From: Yoonia sp.
GTDB taxonomy: Bacteria; Pseudomonadota; Alphaproteobacteria; Rhodobacterales; Rhodobacteraceae
Length of the DNA stretch: 44,697 nucleotides
Assembly: GCA_029252195.1 (NCBI GenBank)
Contig: JAQXBV010000086.1
Span: 1 to 44,697, forward strand
Direction: 5' to 3'
Part shown: positions 7,870-16,910 of the stretch, in pieces
Numbering within the stretch: position 1 is the stretch's first letter
Layout of the letters: each line of letters begins with the position of its first letter
The notes under the pieces: model-generated
Told to the model about the DNA's origin: nothing
Databases searched by the model: none
The model's input: the letters and a program-made list of their open reading frames with translations, nothing else
Program-made: the position numbers and the translations under genes

Positions 7870-8790
7870 ATGACCGATAAACCCCGTAGTTTTCAGGAAA
7901 TCATCCTGCGGCTCCAGACATACTGGGCGGCAAAGGGCTGCGCTATTTTGCAACCCTATGACATGGAGGTCGGTGCGGGCACATTTCACCCTGGCACGAC
8001 GCTACGCTCACTGGGCAGCAAGCCTTGGGCTGCGGCCTATGTGCAACCCTCGCGCCGCCCGACCGACGGGCGCTACGGCGAAAACCCGAACCGTTTGCAG
8101 CATTATTACCAATATCAGGTGATCATCAAACCAAGCCCGCCCGATTTGCAGGACCTTTACCTTGGCTCGCTCAAGGCCATCGGGATCGACGCCACAGTGC
8201 ATGACATCCGCTTTGTCGAAGACGATTGGGAAAGCCCGACGCTGGGCGCCGCAGGGCTCGGCTGGGAAGTCTGGTGCGACGGGATGGAAGTCAGCCAGTT
8301 CACCTATTTCCAGCAGGTTGGGGGGCATGATTGCAAGCCCGTCTCGGGCGAGTTGACCTACGGGTTGGAGCGTGTGGCGATGTATGTGCTCGAATGCGAT
8401 CATGTGATGGACATGCCTTTCAATGACCCGGATGCGCCGATTGCCTTGAAATACGGCGATATTTTTTTTCAGACAGAGCAGGAATACGCACGCTGGAACT
8501 TTGACGTGGCCGACACGGATGTGCTCTTGCAGCACTTCAAGGACGCGGAAGCCGAGTGCCAGCGTATTCTGGACGTGCCTGCCGTTGATCCGAAGACGGG
8601 CAAGCGTATCATCATGGCGCATCCCGCTTATGATCAGTGCATCAAGGCCAGCCATTTGTTTAACCTTCTGGATGCGCGCGGCGTGATTTCGGTCACAGAA
8701 CGGCAGGCGTACATTGGACGGGTACGTGCCTTGGCGAAGGCCTGCGCGGATGCCTTTGTGCAGACACCAGCGGGCGGGTTTGCGGCATGA
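7870..8790 (+). CDS. glyQ: Glycyl-tRNA synthetase alpha subunit
   Basis: Catalytic subunit of the bacterial alpha2beta2 glycyl-tRNA synthetase; it activates glycine with ATP. The 306-residue protein carries the well-conserved blocks [21 protein letters not shown] (shortened here: [12 protein letters not shown]), [32 protein letters not shown] and [10 protein letters not shown], and ends near the ISVTERQ motif. The start [11 protein letters not shown] follows GAGG and matches homologues; the upstream ATG at 7858 adds only a few residues. Its stop overlaps the start of the next small gene by four bases, and that gene overlaps glyS, giving a tightly coupled glyQ-orf-glyS operon. Confidence 0.97.
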   Translation: MTDKPRSFQEIILRLQTYWAAKGCAILQPYDMEVGAGTFHPGTTLRSLGSKPWAAAYVQPSRRPTDGRYGENPNRLQHYYQYQVIIKPSPPDLQDLYLGSLKAIGIDATVHDIRFVEDDWESPTLGAAGLGWEVWCDGMEVSQFTYFQQVGGHDCKPVSGELTYGLERVAMYVLECDHVMDMPFNDPDAPIALKYGDIFFQTEQEYARWNFDVADTDVLLQHFKDAEAECQRILDVPAVDPKTGKRIIMAHPAYDQCIKASHLFNLLDARGVISVTERQAYIGRVRALAKACADAFVQTPAGGFAA

Positions 8791-9314
8791 TGGCGCGCAT
8801 AGCTATATTGGGGACAGTTGTGATTGCTTTGTTGGCGGGCGGTGCGCTCTACTATTTGCAGGTTTACGCTTATTACGACGACGTCTCAATGAATGTTGAA
8901 AAAGTGCAATTAACCTCGGTCGTATCTAGCGATCCAGAGGGCATTTTGTTCGAAAACGTCAAGGCGATTGACAGCAATTCAAGCCCGCTGCGGTATCGGT
9001 CCTGTTTTAACACAGGGATGTCCTTGGCTCTTTTGACTGAAACCTACGAGATTTATGACGATGCGGAACCTCGTGTCGCACCCCGTTGGTTCGATTGTTT
9101 TGACGCCAAACAAATCGGTGCTGATCTTGAAGGCGGTGTCGCCGTGGCCTTTATGGGCAATCACGATATTCAATATGGCATCGACCGTGTGATTGCTGTG
9201 TACCCCGATGGCCGCGCTTTTGCTTGGCACCAGATCAATTCCTGCGGTGACGTCGTCTTTGATGGCAACCCGACACCCCCTGAATGCCCACCTGCTCCAG
9301 AAGGCCTAAACTGA
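8787..9314 (+). CDS. Small membrane-anchored protein between glyQ and glyS (DUF6446-like)
   Basis: 175 residues with a single N-terminal membrane segment (about residues 4-24, [20 protein letters not shown]) and a soluble remainder predicted to face the periplasm. Four cysteines (in YRSCFN, FDCFD, NSCGD and PPECPP) could form disulfides. I recall a roseobacter family called DUF6446 at exactly this place between glyQ and glyS; the function is unknown. It overlaps glyQ by four bases and its TGA overlaps the glyS ATG, so it is translated with both synthetase subunits. Two adjacent ATG codons (8787 and 8790) are possible starts. Nothing in the sequence suggests tRNA binding. Confidence 0.8.
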   Translation: MMARIAILGTVVIALLAGGALYYLQVYAYYDDVSMNVEKVQLTSVVSSDPEGILFENVKAIDSNSSPLRYRSCFNTGMSLALLTETYEIYDDAEPRVAPRWFDCFDAKQIGADLEGGVAVAFMGNHDIQYGIDRVIAVYPDGRAFAWHQINSCGDVVFDGNPTPPECPPAPEGLN

Positions 9315-11482
9315 TGTCTGATCTCCTGATAGAACTTTTCTCCGAGGAAATTCCGGCGCGGATGCAGGGCAAAGCTGCGGCTGATCTGCAAAAGCTGGTC
9401 ACTGACGGTCTGGTCGAGGCGGGGCTGACGTATAAGTCGGCTGCGTCCTTCTCGACGCCGCGTCGCCTGACCTTGTCGGTCGAGGATTTGACCGGCGAGA
9501 GCAAACCTGTGCGTGAAGAGCGTAAGGGTCCAAAAGTCGGTGCGCCAGAGCAGGCGATCGAGGGTTTTTTGCGCGGTGCGGGTGTCGCGCGTGAGGCGTT
9601 AGAGGTTCGCGACGACAAAAAGGGTCAAACCTACTTTGCCGTGATCGAAAAGCCGGGCCGTATGGCCGCAGAGATTATCGCCGAAGTACTGGAACATGCG
9701 ATCCGCAACTTCCCTTGGCCAAAGTCGATGCGCTGGGGGACGGGCTCCCTGAAGTGGGTCCGCCCGCTGCATTCGATCATTTGTATTCTGACTGATGAGG
9801 CAGGGGCAGAAGTGGTGCCGATGGATGTGGACGGGATCGTTTCCGGTAAGCAAACCCGCGGTCACCGTTTTTTGAGCCCTGACGTGTTTTATGTAAATTC
9901 TTTCGAGGATTACGAGGCGAAGTTAAAGCGCGCCTATGTCATGCTGCGCGCTGACGCGCGCGCCGAGATGATCTGGCACGACGCCACGAACCAAGCCTTT
10001 GCGATGGGTCTTGAGGTGGTTGAGGATCAAGGGTTGCTGGCTGAGGTTGCGGGCCTTGTCGAATGGCCAGTCGTTTTGATCGGGCATGTTGACCAAGCCT
10101 TTCACGGATTGCCTGCAGAGGTTCTCAAGACCTCGATGAAAGAGCACCAGAAATTCTTTTCCGTGCGCAACCCGAAGTCGGGCCAGATCGAGCGTTTTGT
10201 GACCGTCGCCAATACGGTCACGTCCGATCACGGGGCGACCATACTGAAGGGCAACCAAAAGGTGCTTTTCGCGCGCCTGTCGGATGCGAAATTCTTTTGG
10301 GAAAACGATCTGCGTGTGGCCAAGGCGGGCATGGGGCCGTGGCTGGAGAGCTTGTCAAATGTGACGTTCCACAACATGCTAGGCAGTCAGAAAGAGCGGA
10401 TTGACCGGATTATTGCGCTGGCGCGCCAGATTGCGCCGATTGTGGGTGCGGATGCTGACGAGGTGGCCGAGGCGGCTCGCGTGGCGAAGGCCGATTTGTC
10501 GTCCGAGATGGTCTATGAATTCGCGGAACTACAAGGGCTTATGGGCCGTTATTACGCGAAAGAGGCGGGGCTATCGGATGCCGTTGCTGCCGCTGCGCAA
10601 GAGCACTATTCGCCGTTGGGGCCGTCAGATGATGTGCCGTCTGCGCCCGTGTCCGTGTCCGTGGCGCTCGCGGATAAGATCGACACGCTGACGGGGTTCT
10701 GGGCGATTGACGAGAAGCCGACGGGATCAAAGGATCCGTTTGCGCTGAGGAGAGCGGCGCTTGGGGTTATTCGGTTGGTTTTGGAGAATGAAGTGTCATT
10801 GAAGCTCCTGCCAAAATTGACGTTGGGTGATGCCCAAGGCACATTTGCCTTGATGATCCAAGAATCGCTGCAAAACGACGACGCCTTTGCGACGGATGAT
10901 TTGCGGGCAAAGGGCGTCTCTGGTGTGTTTAATGTGAAGTCGATTTCGAGCAATGCGACTGACCTCCTCTCCTTCTTCCACGACCGCCTGAAAACCTACC
11001 TCAAGGACCAAGGTATTCGCCATGACATCATTGATGCCTGCATCGCGATGGAGGGGTCGGATGATCTGACGTTGCTGGTCAAGCGGGCGCGGGCGTTGTC
11101 AGAGACGCTGGCCACGGATGACGGCGTCAACCTGATCCAAGGTTTCAAGCGCGCGAATAATATCCTGACCCAAGCCGAGGAAAAGGACGGGGTCGAGTAT
11201 TCTTACGGGGCCGAGTTGAAATTTGCCGAGGCGGGTGCGGAAACGGCGTTGTTTGCAGCATTGGATGCAGCAGAGGCAGTGATCACGCCTGCGATGGCTG
11301 CGGAGGATTTCGGGGTGGCGATGACGGCTATGGCCGCCTTGCGCGCGCCGATTGATGCGTTCTTCACGGACGTGCAGGTGAATGCCGATCAACAGGTGGT
11401 GCGCCGTAACCGGCTCAACCTCTTGTCGCGTATTCGGAAAATCTGTTTGTCGGTGGCCGATTTGACGCGGGTTGAGGGCTAG
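9314..11482 (+). CDS. glyS: Glycyl-tRNA synthetase beta subunit
   Basis: tRNA-binding partner of GlyQ; the beta subunit contains the tRNA recognition region and is needed for charging. The 722-residue frame starts [18 protein letters not shown], the typical GlyS N-terminus, and includes KSMRWGTGSLKWVRPLHSI, TRGHRFLS, KEHQKFFSVRN and the HD-like central part, then a C-terminal anticodon-binding-like domain ending RNRLNLLSRIRKI. Its ATG overlaps the stop codon of the preceding membrane protein gene. Length and motifs are normal. Confidence 0.97.
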   Translation: MSDLLIELFSEEIPARMQGKAAADLQKLVTDGLVEAGLTYKSAASFSTPRRLTLSVEDLTGESKPVREERKGPKVGAPEQAIEGFLRGAGVAREALEVRDDKKGQTYFAVIEKPGRMAAEIIAEVLEHAIRNFPWPKSMRWGTGSLKWVRPLHSIICILTDEAGAEVVPMDVDGIVSGKQTRGHRFLSPDVFYVNSFEDYEAKLKRAYVMLRADARAEMIWHDATNQAFAMGLEVVEDQGLLAEVAGLVEWPVVLIGHVDQAFHGLPAEVLKTSMKEHQKFFSVRNPKSGQIERFVTVANTVTSDHGATILKGNQKVLFARLSDAKFFWENDLRVAKAGMGPWLESLSNVTFHNMLGSQKERIDRIIALARQIAPIVGADADEVAEAARVAKADLSSEMVYEFAELQGLMGRYYAKEAGLSDAVAAAAQEHYSPLGPSDDVPSAPVSVSVALADKIDTLTGFWAIDEKPTGSKDPFALRRAALGVIRLVLENEVSLKLLPKLTLGDAQGTFALMIQESLQNDDAFATDDLRAKGVSGVFNVKSISSNATDLLSFFHDRLKTYLKDQGIRHDIIDACIAMEGSDDLTLLVKRARALSETLATDDGVNLIQGFKRANNILTQAEEKDGVEYSYGAELKFAEAGAETALFAALDAAEAVITPAMAAEDFGVAMTAMAALRAPIDAFFTDVQVNADQQVVRRNRLNLLSRIRKICLSVADLTRVEG

Positions 11483-11489
11483 TCTGTCC

Positions 11490-11519
11490 TTTACCTGAGG
11501 CGCTTTCTGCTTCTATGTT
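11490..11519 (+). promoter_or_regulatory. Weak candidate promoter before the PPDK-like gene
   Basis: TTTACC (11490-11495), 18-base spacer, TATGTT (11514-11519), in the 64-base gap after glyS. Read-through from glyS is equally possible. Confidence 0.3.
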
Positions 11520-11546
11520 GCACTCACAAAAGAAAGTGGTGCCGCA

Positions 11547-14102
11547 GTGCAGAATGAATTTGAATGTGAACCCTTCACGCTGATCACGCCCACGGCGCTG
11601 ATGAGCCCTGTTGTGCACGGCGGGCGGGCGAAATGTTTGCAGCGCCTCGTGCGCCTCGACATGCCCGTGCCCAAGACGATCGCTCTCTCGTTTCGTGCAG
11701 TTTACGATATCGCCATCGGGGTGATGCCTGATATGGCCGAGATACTTGCGCCATTCGGGCCAAATCCGTTGCTTTCGGTGCGCCCGTCCAGCCAAGATCC
11801 TGATTGGGGCGGCCCGAGTGCAATTTTGAACATCGGGATGAATGACGTTCGTCATGCTGCGATGGTAAATGACATCGGCGAGAAAGCCGCGACAGAAATC
11901 TATATCCGCTTCGTGCGGTCGTTTGCGTTGCACGTCTCGCGGCTTGACCCTGATGCATTTGATCTGCCCAAGGTCGCAGATCGCACCGCGCTGGCGCAAA
12001 TACTGGCCTCTTACGAGCATGAAACCGACGAGCCGTTTCCGCAGGACCCCGCCGTGCAATTGGCGGAAGTGTTGCGATCCATGGCGCGGGCCTGGGATGG
12101 CACCACGGCGCGGCTTTTGCGTCAAGCCAAGGGCGCGCCAGCGGATGCGGGGCTCGGGCTGGTTGTGCAGGCAATGGTTTTAGGCGTCGGGCAGGGCGAA
12201 TGTGGCACGGGTTTCATTCAATTCATCAATAGCGCAACAGGTCTGCCGCAGATTACGGGTCGCTATCTTGGTCAAAGTCAGGCGCGTGCCGCTTTGGGCG
12301 ATGTGGAGGGTGCACTTTATTTGACCAAAGACACGCGCGGCCCATCGCTCGAAGAGCAGTGCCCCGCTGTCTTTGACCTGTTGGTGAAAGCGGGCGCTGT
12401 GACCCGCGCGAAGTTGCGCGAAGAGATGCAGATCGAATTCACAATTGAAAACGACTGCTTGTGGGTGCTCGATGCGGTCCGTGTGCCGCGCGCCTCGCGG
12501 GCCTCCGTGCGCGTCGCGGTTGCATTGGCCGAAGATAAGATCATTCCGCGCGAAGAGGCGGTGATGCGCGTCGAACCGACGGCGCTGTCGGCATTGCTGC
12601 ACAGACAAGTTGACCCGAACGCTGTGCGCGACCGCATTGTGACGGGGATTGCCGCCAGTCCAGGGGCGGCCTCGGGGCGGATCGTGCTGACTGCGACAGA
12701 GGCGCAGGCGAGTGCGGCGCGTGGCGAGGCTTGTGTCTTGGTGCGCCGCGAAACGACCCCCGAAGACATTCGCGGGATGCACGCAGCGGTCGCGGTTTTA
12801 ACCATGCGCGGCGGTGTGACGAGCCACGCAGCGGTGATCGGGCGTGGCTTGGGCGTGCCTTGCATCGTCGGTGCATCGGACCTTGCGATTGACCGCAAGT
12901 CACAGGCCCTGATTGCCCCTGACGGGCGCAGATTTGCCGTCGGCGACATCATTACCGTTGATGGCACAACGGGCGATGTTCTTGTCGGTGAGCCTGCGAC
13001 AATGGAGGCGACGCTTGATGGCGCCTTCCAAACTTTGCTCGAATGGGCCGATGAATTCCGCGATATTGGGGTCCGCGCGAACGCAGATACCCCCGCTGAC
13101 GCCCAAACTGCGCGAAATTTCGCCGCTCAAGGCATTGGATTGTGTCGCACAGAGCACATGTTCTTTGATGGCGACCGTATAGGCGTGATGCGCGAGATGA
13201 TTTTTGCGGGCAGTAGCGCTGACAGGCGTGCTGTGCTGGATCGCCTGCTTCCGATGCAACGTATGGATTTTAAAAAGCTTTTTCGGATTATGCACGGACA
13301 GCCCGTCTGTATCCGTCTTTTCGATCCGCCTTTGCACGAGTTTTTGCCCTCTGGAAAAGCGGGCCTGCGCGACCTTGCCGAACAGCTCGCTTTGCCGGTT
13401 CACGAGGTGACAGAGCGCGTCGCTGCTTTGAGCGAATATAACCCGATGTTGGGGATGCGCGGCGTCCGTTTGGGCATTGCTGTTCCTGAAATTTACGAGA
13501 TGCAGGTGCGCGCAATTTTCGAGGCCACGGCGATTATTACAAAAGAGGGCGCCAAGATTGTGCCCGAAATTATGATCCCTCTGGTCAGTGCGATGCGCGA
13601 AGTTGAACTGGTCAAAGCGCAGATCGAAGGCGTTGCAGCCGCCGTGCGTGCCGAGAAGAATGTGGAGTTCACCTACCGCCTTGGCGTCATGGTCGAGACA
13701 CCGCGCGCGGCCTTGCGTGCCGAAGATATTGCCAAACATGCGTCGTTTTTATCGTTTGGTACGAATGACTTGACCCAGATGACCTATGGGTTGTCGCGCG
13801 ATGATGCGGGTCGCTTTATGTCGGCCTACGTCAAGCAGGGTGTTTATGCAGAAGACCCGTTTCACATGCTGGATGTCGAAGGTGTCGGCGAGTTGTTGTC
13901 GATTGGTGCGGTGCGCGGCAGGCTGGGTAATCCTAACATCGTTTTGTCGATTTGCGGTGAGCATGGTGGCAGTCGGACTGCGATTGAATTTTGCCGAAAG
14001 CAGGGATTTGATTACGTCTCTTGCTCACCATTCCGCGTTCCCGTCGCACGGCTTTCTGCCGCGCAGTTGGCAATCGCCGCTCGTATCAGCAAAAAGGGGT
14101 GA
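11547..14102 (+). CDS. Divergent pyruvate phosphate dikinase-like, PEP-utilising protein
   Basis: 851 residues from a GTG start (AGAAAG upstream; the next in-frame ATG would remove conserved sequence). It aligns along pyruvate phosphate dikinase. The phosphohistidine domain is intact (MRGGVTSHAAVIGRGLG, near residue 420). So is the C-terminal PEP/pyruvate barrel: GLCRTEHMFF, EYNPMLGMRGVRLG, MVETPRAAL, SFGTNDLTQMTYGLSRDD and the catalytic cysteine in SICGEHGG. The N-terminal ATP-grasp half is eroded: the glycine-rich segment expected after SVR is replaced by PSSQDPDWGG, the FTRNP-type motif reads IQFINS, and the LQTR motif reads LDAV. It may handle PEP and phosphohistidine without being a true dikinase. 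It follows glyS after 64 bases. Its role is unknown. Confidence 0.75.
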   Translation: MQNEFECEPFTLITPTALMSPVVHGGRAKCLQRLVRLDMPVPKTIALSFRAVYDIAIGVMPDMAEILAPFGPNPLLSVRPSSQDPDWGGPSAILNIGMNDVRHAAMVNDIGEKAATEIYIRFVRSFALHVSRLDPDAFDLPKVADRTALAQILASYEHETDEPFPQDPAVQLAEVLRSMARAWDGTTARLLRQAKGAPADAGLGLVVQAMVLGVGQGECGTGFIQFINSATGLPQITGRYLGQSQARAALGDVEGALYLTKDTRGPSLEEQCPAVFDLLVKAGAVTRAKLREEMQIEFTIENDCLWVLDAVRVPRASRASVRVAVALAEDKIIPREEAVMRVEPTALSALLHRQVDPNAVRDRIVTGIAASPGAASGRIVLTATEAQASAARGEACVLVRRETTPEDIRGMHAAVAVLTMRGGVTSHAAVIGRGLGVPCIVGASDLAIDRKSQALIAPDGRRFAVGDIITVDGTTGDVLVGEPATMEATLDGAFQTLLEWADEFRDIGVRANADTPADAQTARNFAAQGIGLCRTEHMFFDGDRIGVMREMIFAGSSADRRAVLDRLLPMQRMDFKKLFRIMHGQPVCIRLFDPPLHEFLPSGKAGLRDLAEQLALPVHEVTERVAALSEYNPMLGMRGVRLGIAVPEIYEMQVRAIFEATAIITKEGAKIVPEIMIPLVSAMREVELVKAQIEGVAAAVRAEKNVEFTYRLGVMVETPRAALRAEDIAKHASFLSFGTNDLTQMTYGLSRDDAGRFMSAYVKQGVYAEDPFHMLDVEGVGELLSIGAVRGRLGNPNIVLSICGEHGGSRTAIEFCRKQGFDYVSCSPFRVPVARLSAAQLAIAARISKKG

Positions 14103-14202
14103 ATCGGCGGAAATCTTTGCTTTGCAGTATGTCACAGGCTGAGAGGGTGGACCGAATCGTTTTGATCGCCTAGGAAGCCAGCGCCGGCGTAGGGCTGACT
14201 AC

Positions 14203-14898
14203 GTGAAGCTATGGATTTGCGCAATGCGATTTACTTTCGGGACGTTGATAAAGGCTGCCGCCACGGCCACTCTGTTCATTGCGGCGGGAACCGCCCAAGC
14301 AGACGAGGTGATTGCCAGCAGGCTCTCTGCCCTTTTGGGACAAGAGCGCCAGTCTTTGTCAGTTGTGCCCGAAGCGCGCATGACCGCGTTGACAACCTTG
14401 CCGCCTGCATCCGAGCGTAATGTCGAGATGGCATCGGCGGATATTTCTTACGACCGTTCCTTCTTGGCCGCATTGCCAACCGCATCGGGTGGCGCGCAGT
14501 GGCGTTGCTTGTCCGAGGCGCTTTATTTCGAGGCGCGCGGTGAAACAGTCGAAGGCATTTTTGCCGTTGGCGAAGTGATTTTGAACCGCGTCTCCAGCGC
14601 GGATTACCCCAATTCGGTTTGTGCTGTGATCAATCAGGGCACGGGCCGCAAATTCGGGTGCCAGTTCACCTATACCTGTGACGGCATCGCAGACCGTATC
14701 GCCGAGCAGGGCGCTTGGGTCCGCGTTGGGAAGGTTGCCAAAATTCTTGTGGATGGGGCCGATCGTCCACTGACAGATGGCGCTACTCATTACCACACGA
14801 AAGCCGTCAGCCCGTCTTGGGCAAAACGTTTTCCGCGCACAGCGACCATTGGCTCTCACTACTTTTACCGTCAGCCAACCCGCACGGCATCCAATTAA
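14203..14898 (+). CDS. Cell wall hydrolase, SleB/CwlJ type
   Basis: 231 residues with an N-terminal signal peptide ending near AAGTAQA and a C-terminal SleB-like Hydrolase_2 domain (about residues 98-225). The presumed catalytic glutamate lies in SEALYFEARGE, followed by GEVILNRV and the cysteine-bearing QFTYTCDG. In alphaproteobacteria such proteins are predicted periplasmic peptidoglycan hydrolases, often lytic transglycosylase-like, rather than spore germination enzymes. The GTG at 14203 has AGGG eight bases upstream; an ATG at 14224 would still leave a signal peptide and is a reasonable alternative. A terminator-like hairpin follows. Confidence 0.82.
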   Translation: MKLWICAMRFTFGTLIKAAATATLFIAAGTAQADEVIASRLSALLGQERQSLSVVPEARMTALTTLPPASERNVEMASADISYDRSFLAALPTASGGAQWRCLSEALYFEARGETVEGIFAVGEVILNRVSSADYPNSVCAVINQGTGRKFGCQFTYTCDGIADRIAEQGAWVRVGKVAKILVDGADRPLTDGATHYHTKAVSPSWAKRFPRTATIGSHYFYRQPTRTASN

Positions 14899-14908
14899 GG
14901 TCGCAAGT

Positions 14909-14930
14909 GACGGCGGTGCTGCCGTCTTTG
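14909..14930 (+). terminator. Terminator-like hairpin after the SleB-type gene
   Basis: GACGGC (14909-14914) pairs with GCCGTC (14921-14926), six bases in the loop, followed by TTTG. It lies eleven bases past the stop codon. Confidence 0.5.
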
Positions 14931-14939
14931 CTGTCCTTG

Positions 14940-14979
14940 CAAGGGGCCGTCTCGGCTAGTATGCCGCAAAGGCCCCTTG
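14940..14979 (+). repeat. Perfect 9-bp inverted repeat just upstream of folB
   Basis: CAAGGGGCC (14940-14948) and GGCCCCTTG (14971-14979) are perfect complements separated by 22 bases. The right arm ends 12 bases before the folB ATG. It could be a second terminator, an attenuator or an operator; there is no T-tract. Confidence 0.5.
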
Positions 14980-14991
14980 ATTGAGAATACA

Positions 14992-15912
14992 ATGACAGAT
15001 GATATCCGCCTCGCGTTCGCGCACCCAAGTGAACGTGCCGAAGCCAGTGCCATCGCGCCCTGTGACCGCATTTCCCTCCGCGACTATGTCGTCGAGGTCG
15101 AAATTGGTGCGTTTCAACTGGAACGCGGCAAGTTGCAGCGTGTCCGTTTTAATATCGTCGTTGAGGTCACGCCGCTGACGGGGCCGATTGATGACGATGT
15201 CGACCGTATCTTGTCCTATGACCGCGTGACCGAAGCGATTGGCGTGGAGCTTCATGCCGAGCGGATCAACCTGCTGGAGACGCTGGCGGCCCGTGTGGCA
15301 GAGCGGATTTTGCTAGAGCCGCAAGCAGAGCGTGTTTTTGTGCGCATTGAGAAGCTGGACCGTGGGCCTTTTGCCTTGGGTGTCGAGATCGTACGGTCGC
15401 GCGACGGCCATTCCCATGCGGGCCAAGCCCATCAGGAAGCTCCGCACCCGCGCGTTGTCTATTTGACCAACGCGGCTTTTGCCTCTGCCCATCTCAAGGG
15501 CTGGATCGACGCGTTGGCTGAGATGGATGCGCCGCTGATCATTTGTGTCGGGGCCTCTGATCTTGCAGCACCTCAGACTATGCATGCCATGACCCAGCGC
15601 CGTATTGATCTGTTGGCGATTGAGCAGAACGCTTGGGTGTTGGCCGCCCGCGATTTGCGCTGCAAGGTTGTCGAGACCCGCACCGAGTTGGATTGGGCGA
15701 TGAAGAACGGCCAGATTTGCGTTTGGGCGCCGTCCAAGATCGTGCTTGATGCGGTGGATGGTCCGTCGGCCGGCCCGCGCGATGCATTGGCACTGGCTGC
15801 GTGGTTTGCCGCCGAGATGAAAGCAAATGAATTGCTGGTGATCGGGGCAGATGCGCCAACTGCGGCAGTTCCGGTCCGCGCGATCCCATTGGAGCAAGCC
15901 GATCTGACATGA
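14992..15912 (+). CDS. folB: Dihydroneopterin aldolase fused to a degenerate amino-acid-kinase-like domain
   Basis: Residues about 25-135 are a FolB domain that cleaves 7,8-dihydroneopterin to 6-hydroxymethyl-dihydropterin and glycolaldehyde. The conserved glutamate region (IGAFQLERGKLQRV) and tyrosine motif (LSYDRV) are present, but the usual lysine-proline motif near the end reads KLDRGPFALGVE. Residues about 155-300 are an extra domain: IDLLAIEQNAWVLA and VWAPSKIVLDA resemble amino-acid-kinase-fold proteins such as MfnE, yet the glycine-rich phosphate loop and the 'WDVTSDS' motif are missing. At 306 residues it is more than twice the usual FolB length. The ATG at 14992 was chosen over the TTG at 14977. 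It overlaps folP by four bases. Confidence 0.85.
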   Translation: MTDDIRLAFAHPSERAEASAIAPCDRISLRDYVVEVEIGAFQLERGKLQRVRFNIVVEVTPLTGPIDDDVDRILSYDRVTEAIGVELHAERINLLETLAARVAERILLEPQAERVFVRIEKLDRGPFALGVEIVRSRDGHSHAGQAHQEAPHPRVVYLTNAAFASAHLKGWIDALAEMDAPLIICVGASDLAAPQTMHAMTQRRIDLLAIEQNAWVLAARDLRCKVVETRTELDWAMKNGQICVWAPSKIVLDAVDGPSAGPRDALALAAWFAAEMKANELLVIGADAPTAAVPVRAIPLEQADLT

Positions 15913-16910
15913 CGGATTATTTCAAACCGTTACTGCAAATCACGGGGCCGCGCCCCGAGGGGGCGGTCGCCATAGGGTGGTGTTGGTTTGACAAGGTGGC
16001 TGTGCTGCGCCGCCATAAGGCGGCCGAGGTGATACCTGCAACCGAAGTGCCCGCCGCCGTGATACGCCAGTTGACCGCAGCCCGTGCGCCCGTTGCCGGG
16101 CTGACTTTAGACGCACCACGGATCATGGGCATTTTGAACGTGACGCCCGACAGCTTTTCGGACGGGGGGGACTTCGCGGATATGCCGGCGGCAGTCACCC
16201 ATGCCCAAGCGATGATTGCCGCTGGGGCGGATATCCTTGATATTGGTGGAGAAAGCACGCGCCCGGGCGCTGTGACTGTCGATCACGCCGCTGAAATTAC
16301 CCGCACTGCCCCTGTGATTGCTGCTATTCGTGCGTCCTCTGACGTGCCGATCTCGATTGATACCCGCAAGGCCGATGTTGCTGCGGCGGGTCTGCAAGCT
16401 GGCGCAACGCTCGTCAATGATGTGGCTGCGATGTCCTATGATCCGGCGATGGCGGGGATGGTGGCTGCGGCCAAAGCCCCGATTTGTCTGATGCATGCCA
16501 GCGGCGACCCTGGGACGATGCAGAATAATCCGACCTATGACGATGTCTTGCTGGATGTTTACGATTTTTTGGCCGCGCGCATTGCCCTCGCCGAAGCTGC
16601 AGGCATTGCGCGCGACTTGATCGTCGTTGATCCAGGTATCGGATTCGGTAAAACATTGGAACACAACTTAGAATTGCTGCGCGGATTGTCGCTGTTTCAT
16701 GGTCTGGGTTGTCCGATCCTCTTGGGCGCATCGCGCAAGCGGTTTATCGGAACATTAGGGAACGCCCCCGAGGCCAAAGACCGCATGGCAGGGTCGGTTG
16801 CAGTGGCGTTGCATGGGATCGCGGCAGGGGTGCAAATCTTGCGGGTTCACGATACGTATCAAACAAGACAGGCGCTGAGCCTGCAAATGGCAATGGCGGA
16901 GCAGAAATGA
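15909..16910 (+). CDS. folP: Dihydropteroate synthase
   Basis: Joins 6-hydroxymethyl-dihydropterin pyrophosphate with p-aminobenzoate to give dihydropteroate; target of sulfonamides. The 333-residue protein has an N-terminal extension of about 70 residues, then the TIM-barrel motifs [56 protein letters not shown] and GASRKRFIG. The ATG at 15909 overlaps the folB stop, and its own stop overlaps glmM, so the three genes form one coupled operon. The folK step, which lies between FolB and FolP in the pathway, is not in this window. Confidence 0.95.
   Translation: MTDYFKPLLQITGPRPEGAVAIGWCWFDKVAVLRRHKAAEVIPATEVPAAVIRQLTAARAPVAGLTLDAPRIMGILNVTPDSFSDGGDFADMPAAVTHAQAMIAAGADILDIGGESTRPGAVTVDHAAEITRTAPVIAAIRASSDVPISIDTRKADVAAAGLQAGATLVNDVAAMSYDPAMAGMVAAAKAPICLMHASGDPGTMQNNPTYDDVLLDVYDFLAARIALAEAAGIARDLIVVDPGIGFGKTLEHNLELLRGLSLFHGLGCPILLGASRKRFIGTLGNAPEAKDRMAGSVAVALHGIAAGVQILRVHDTYQTRQALSLQMAMAEQK

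Noticed and set aside
16709-16906. 66-codon N-terminal extension of glmM
   Set aside because: It lies wholly inside folP in another frame; GlmM starts at [13 protein letters not shown].
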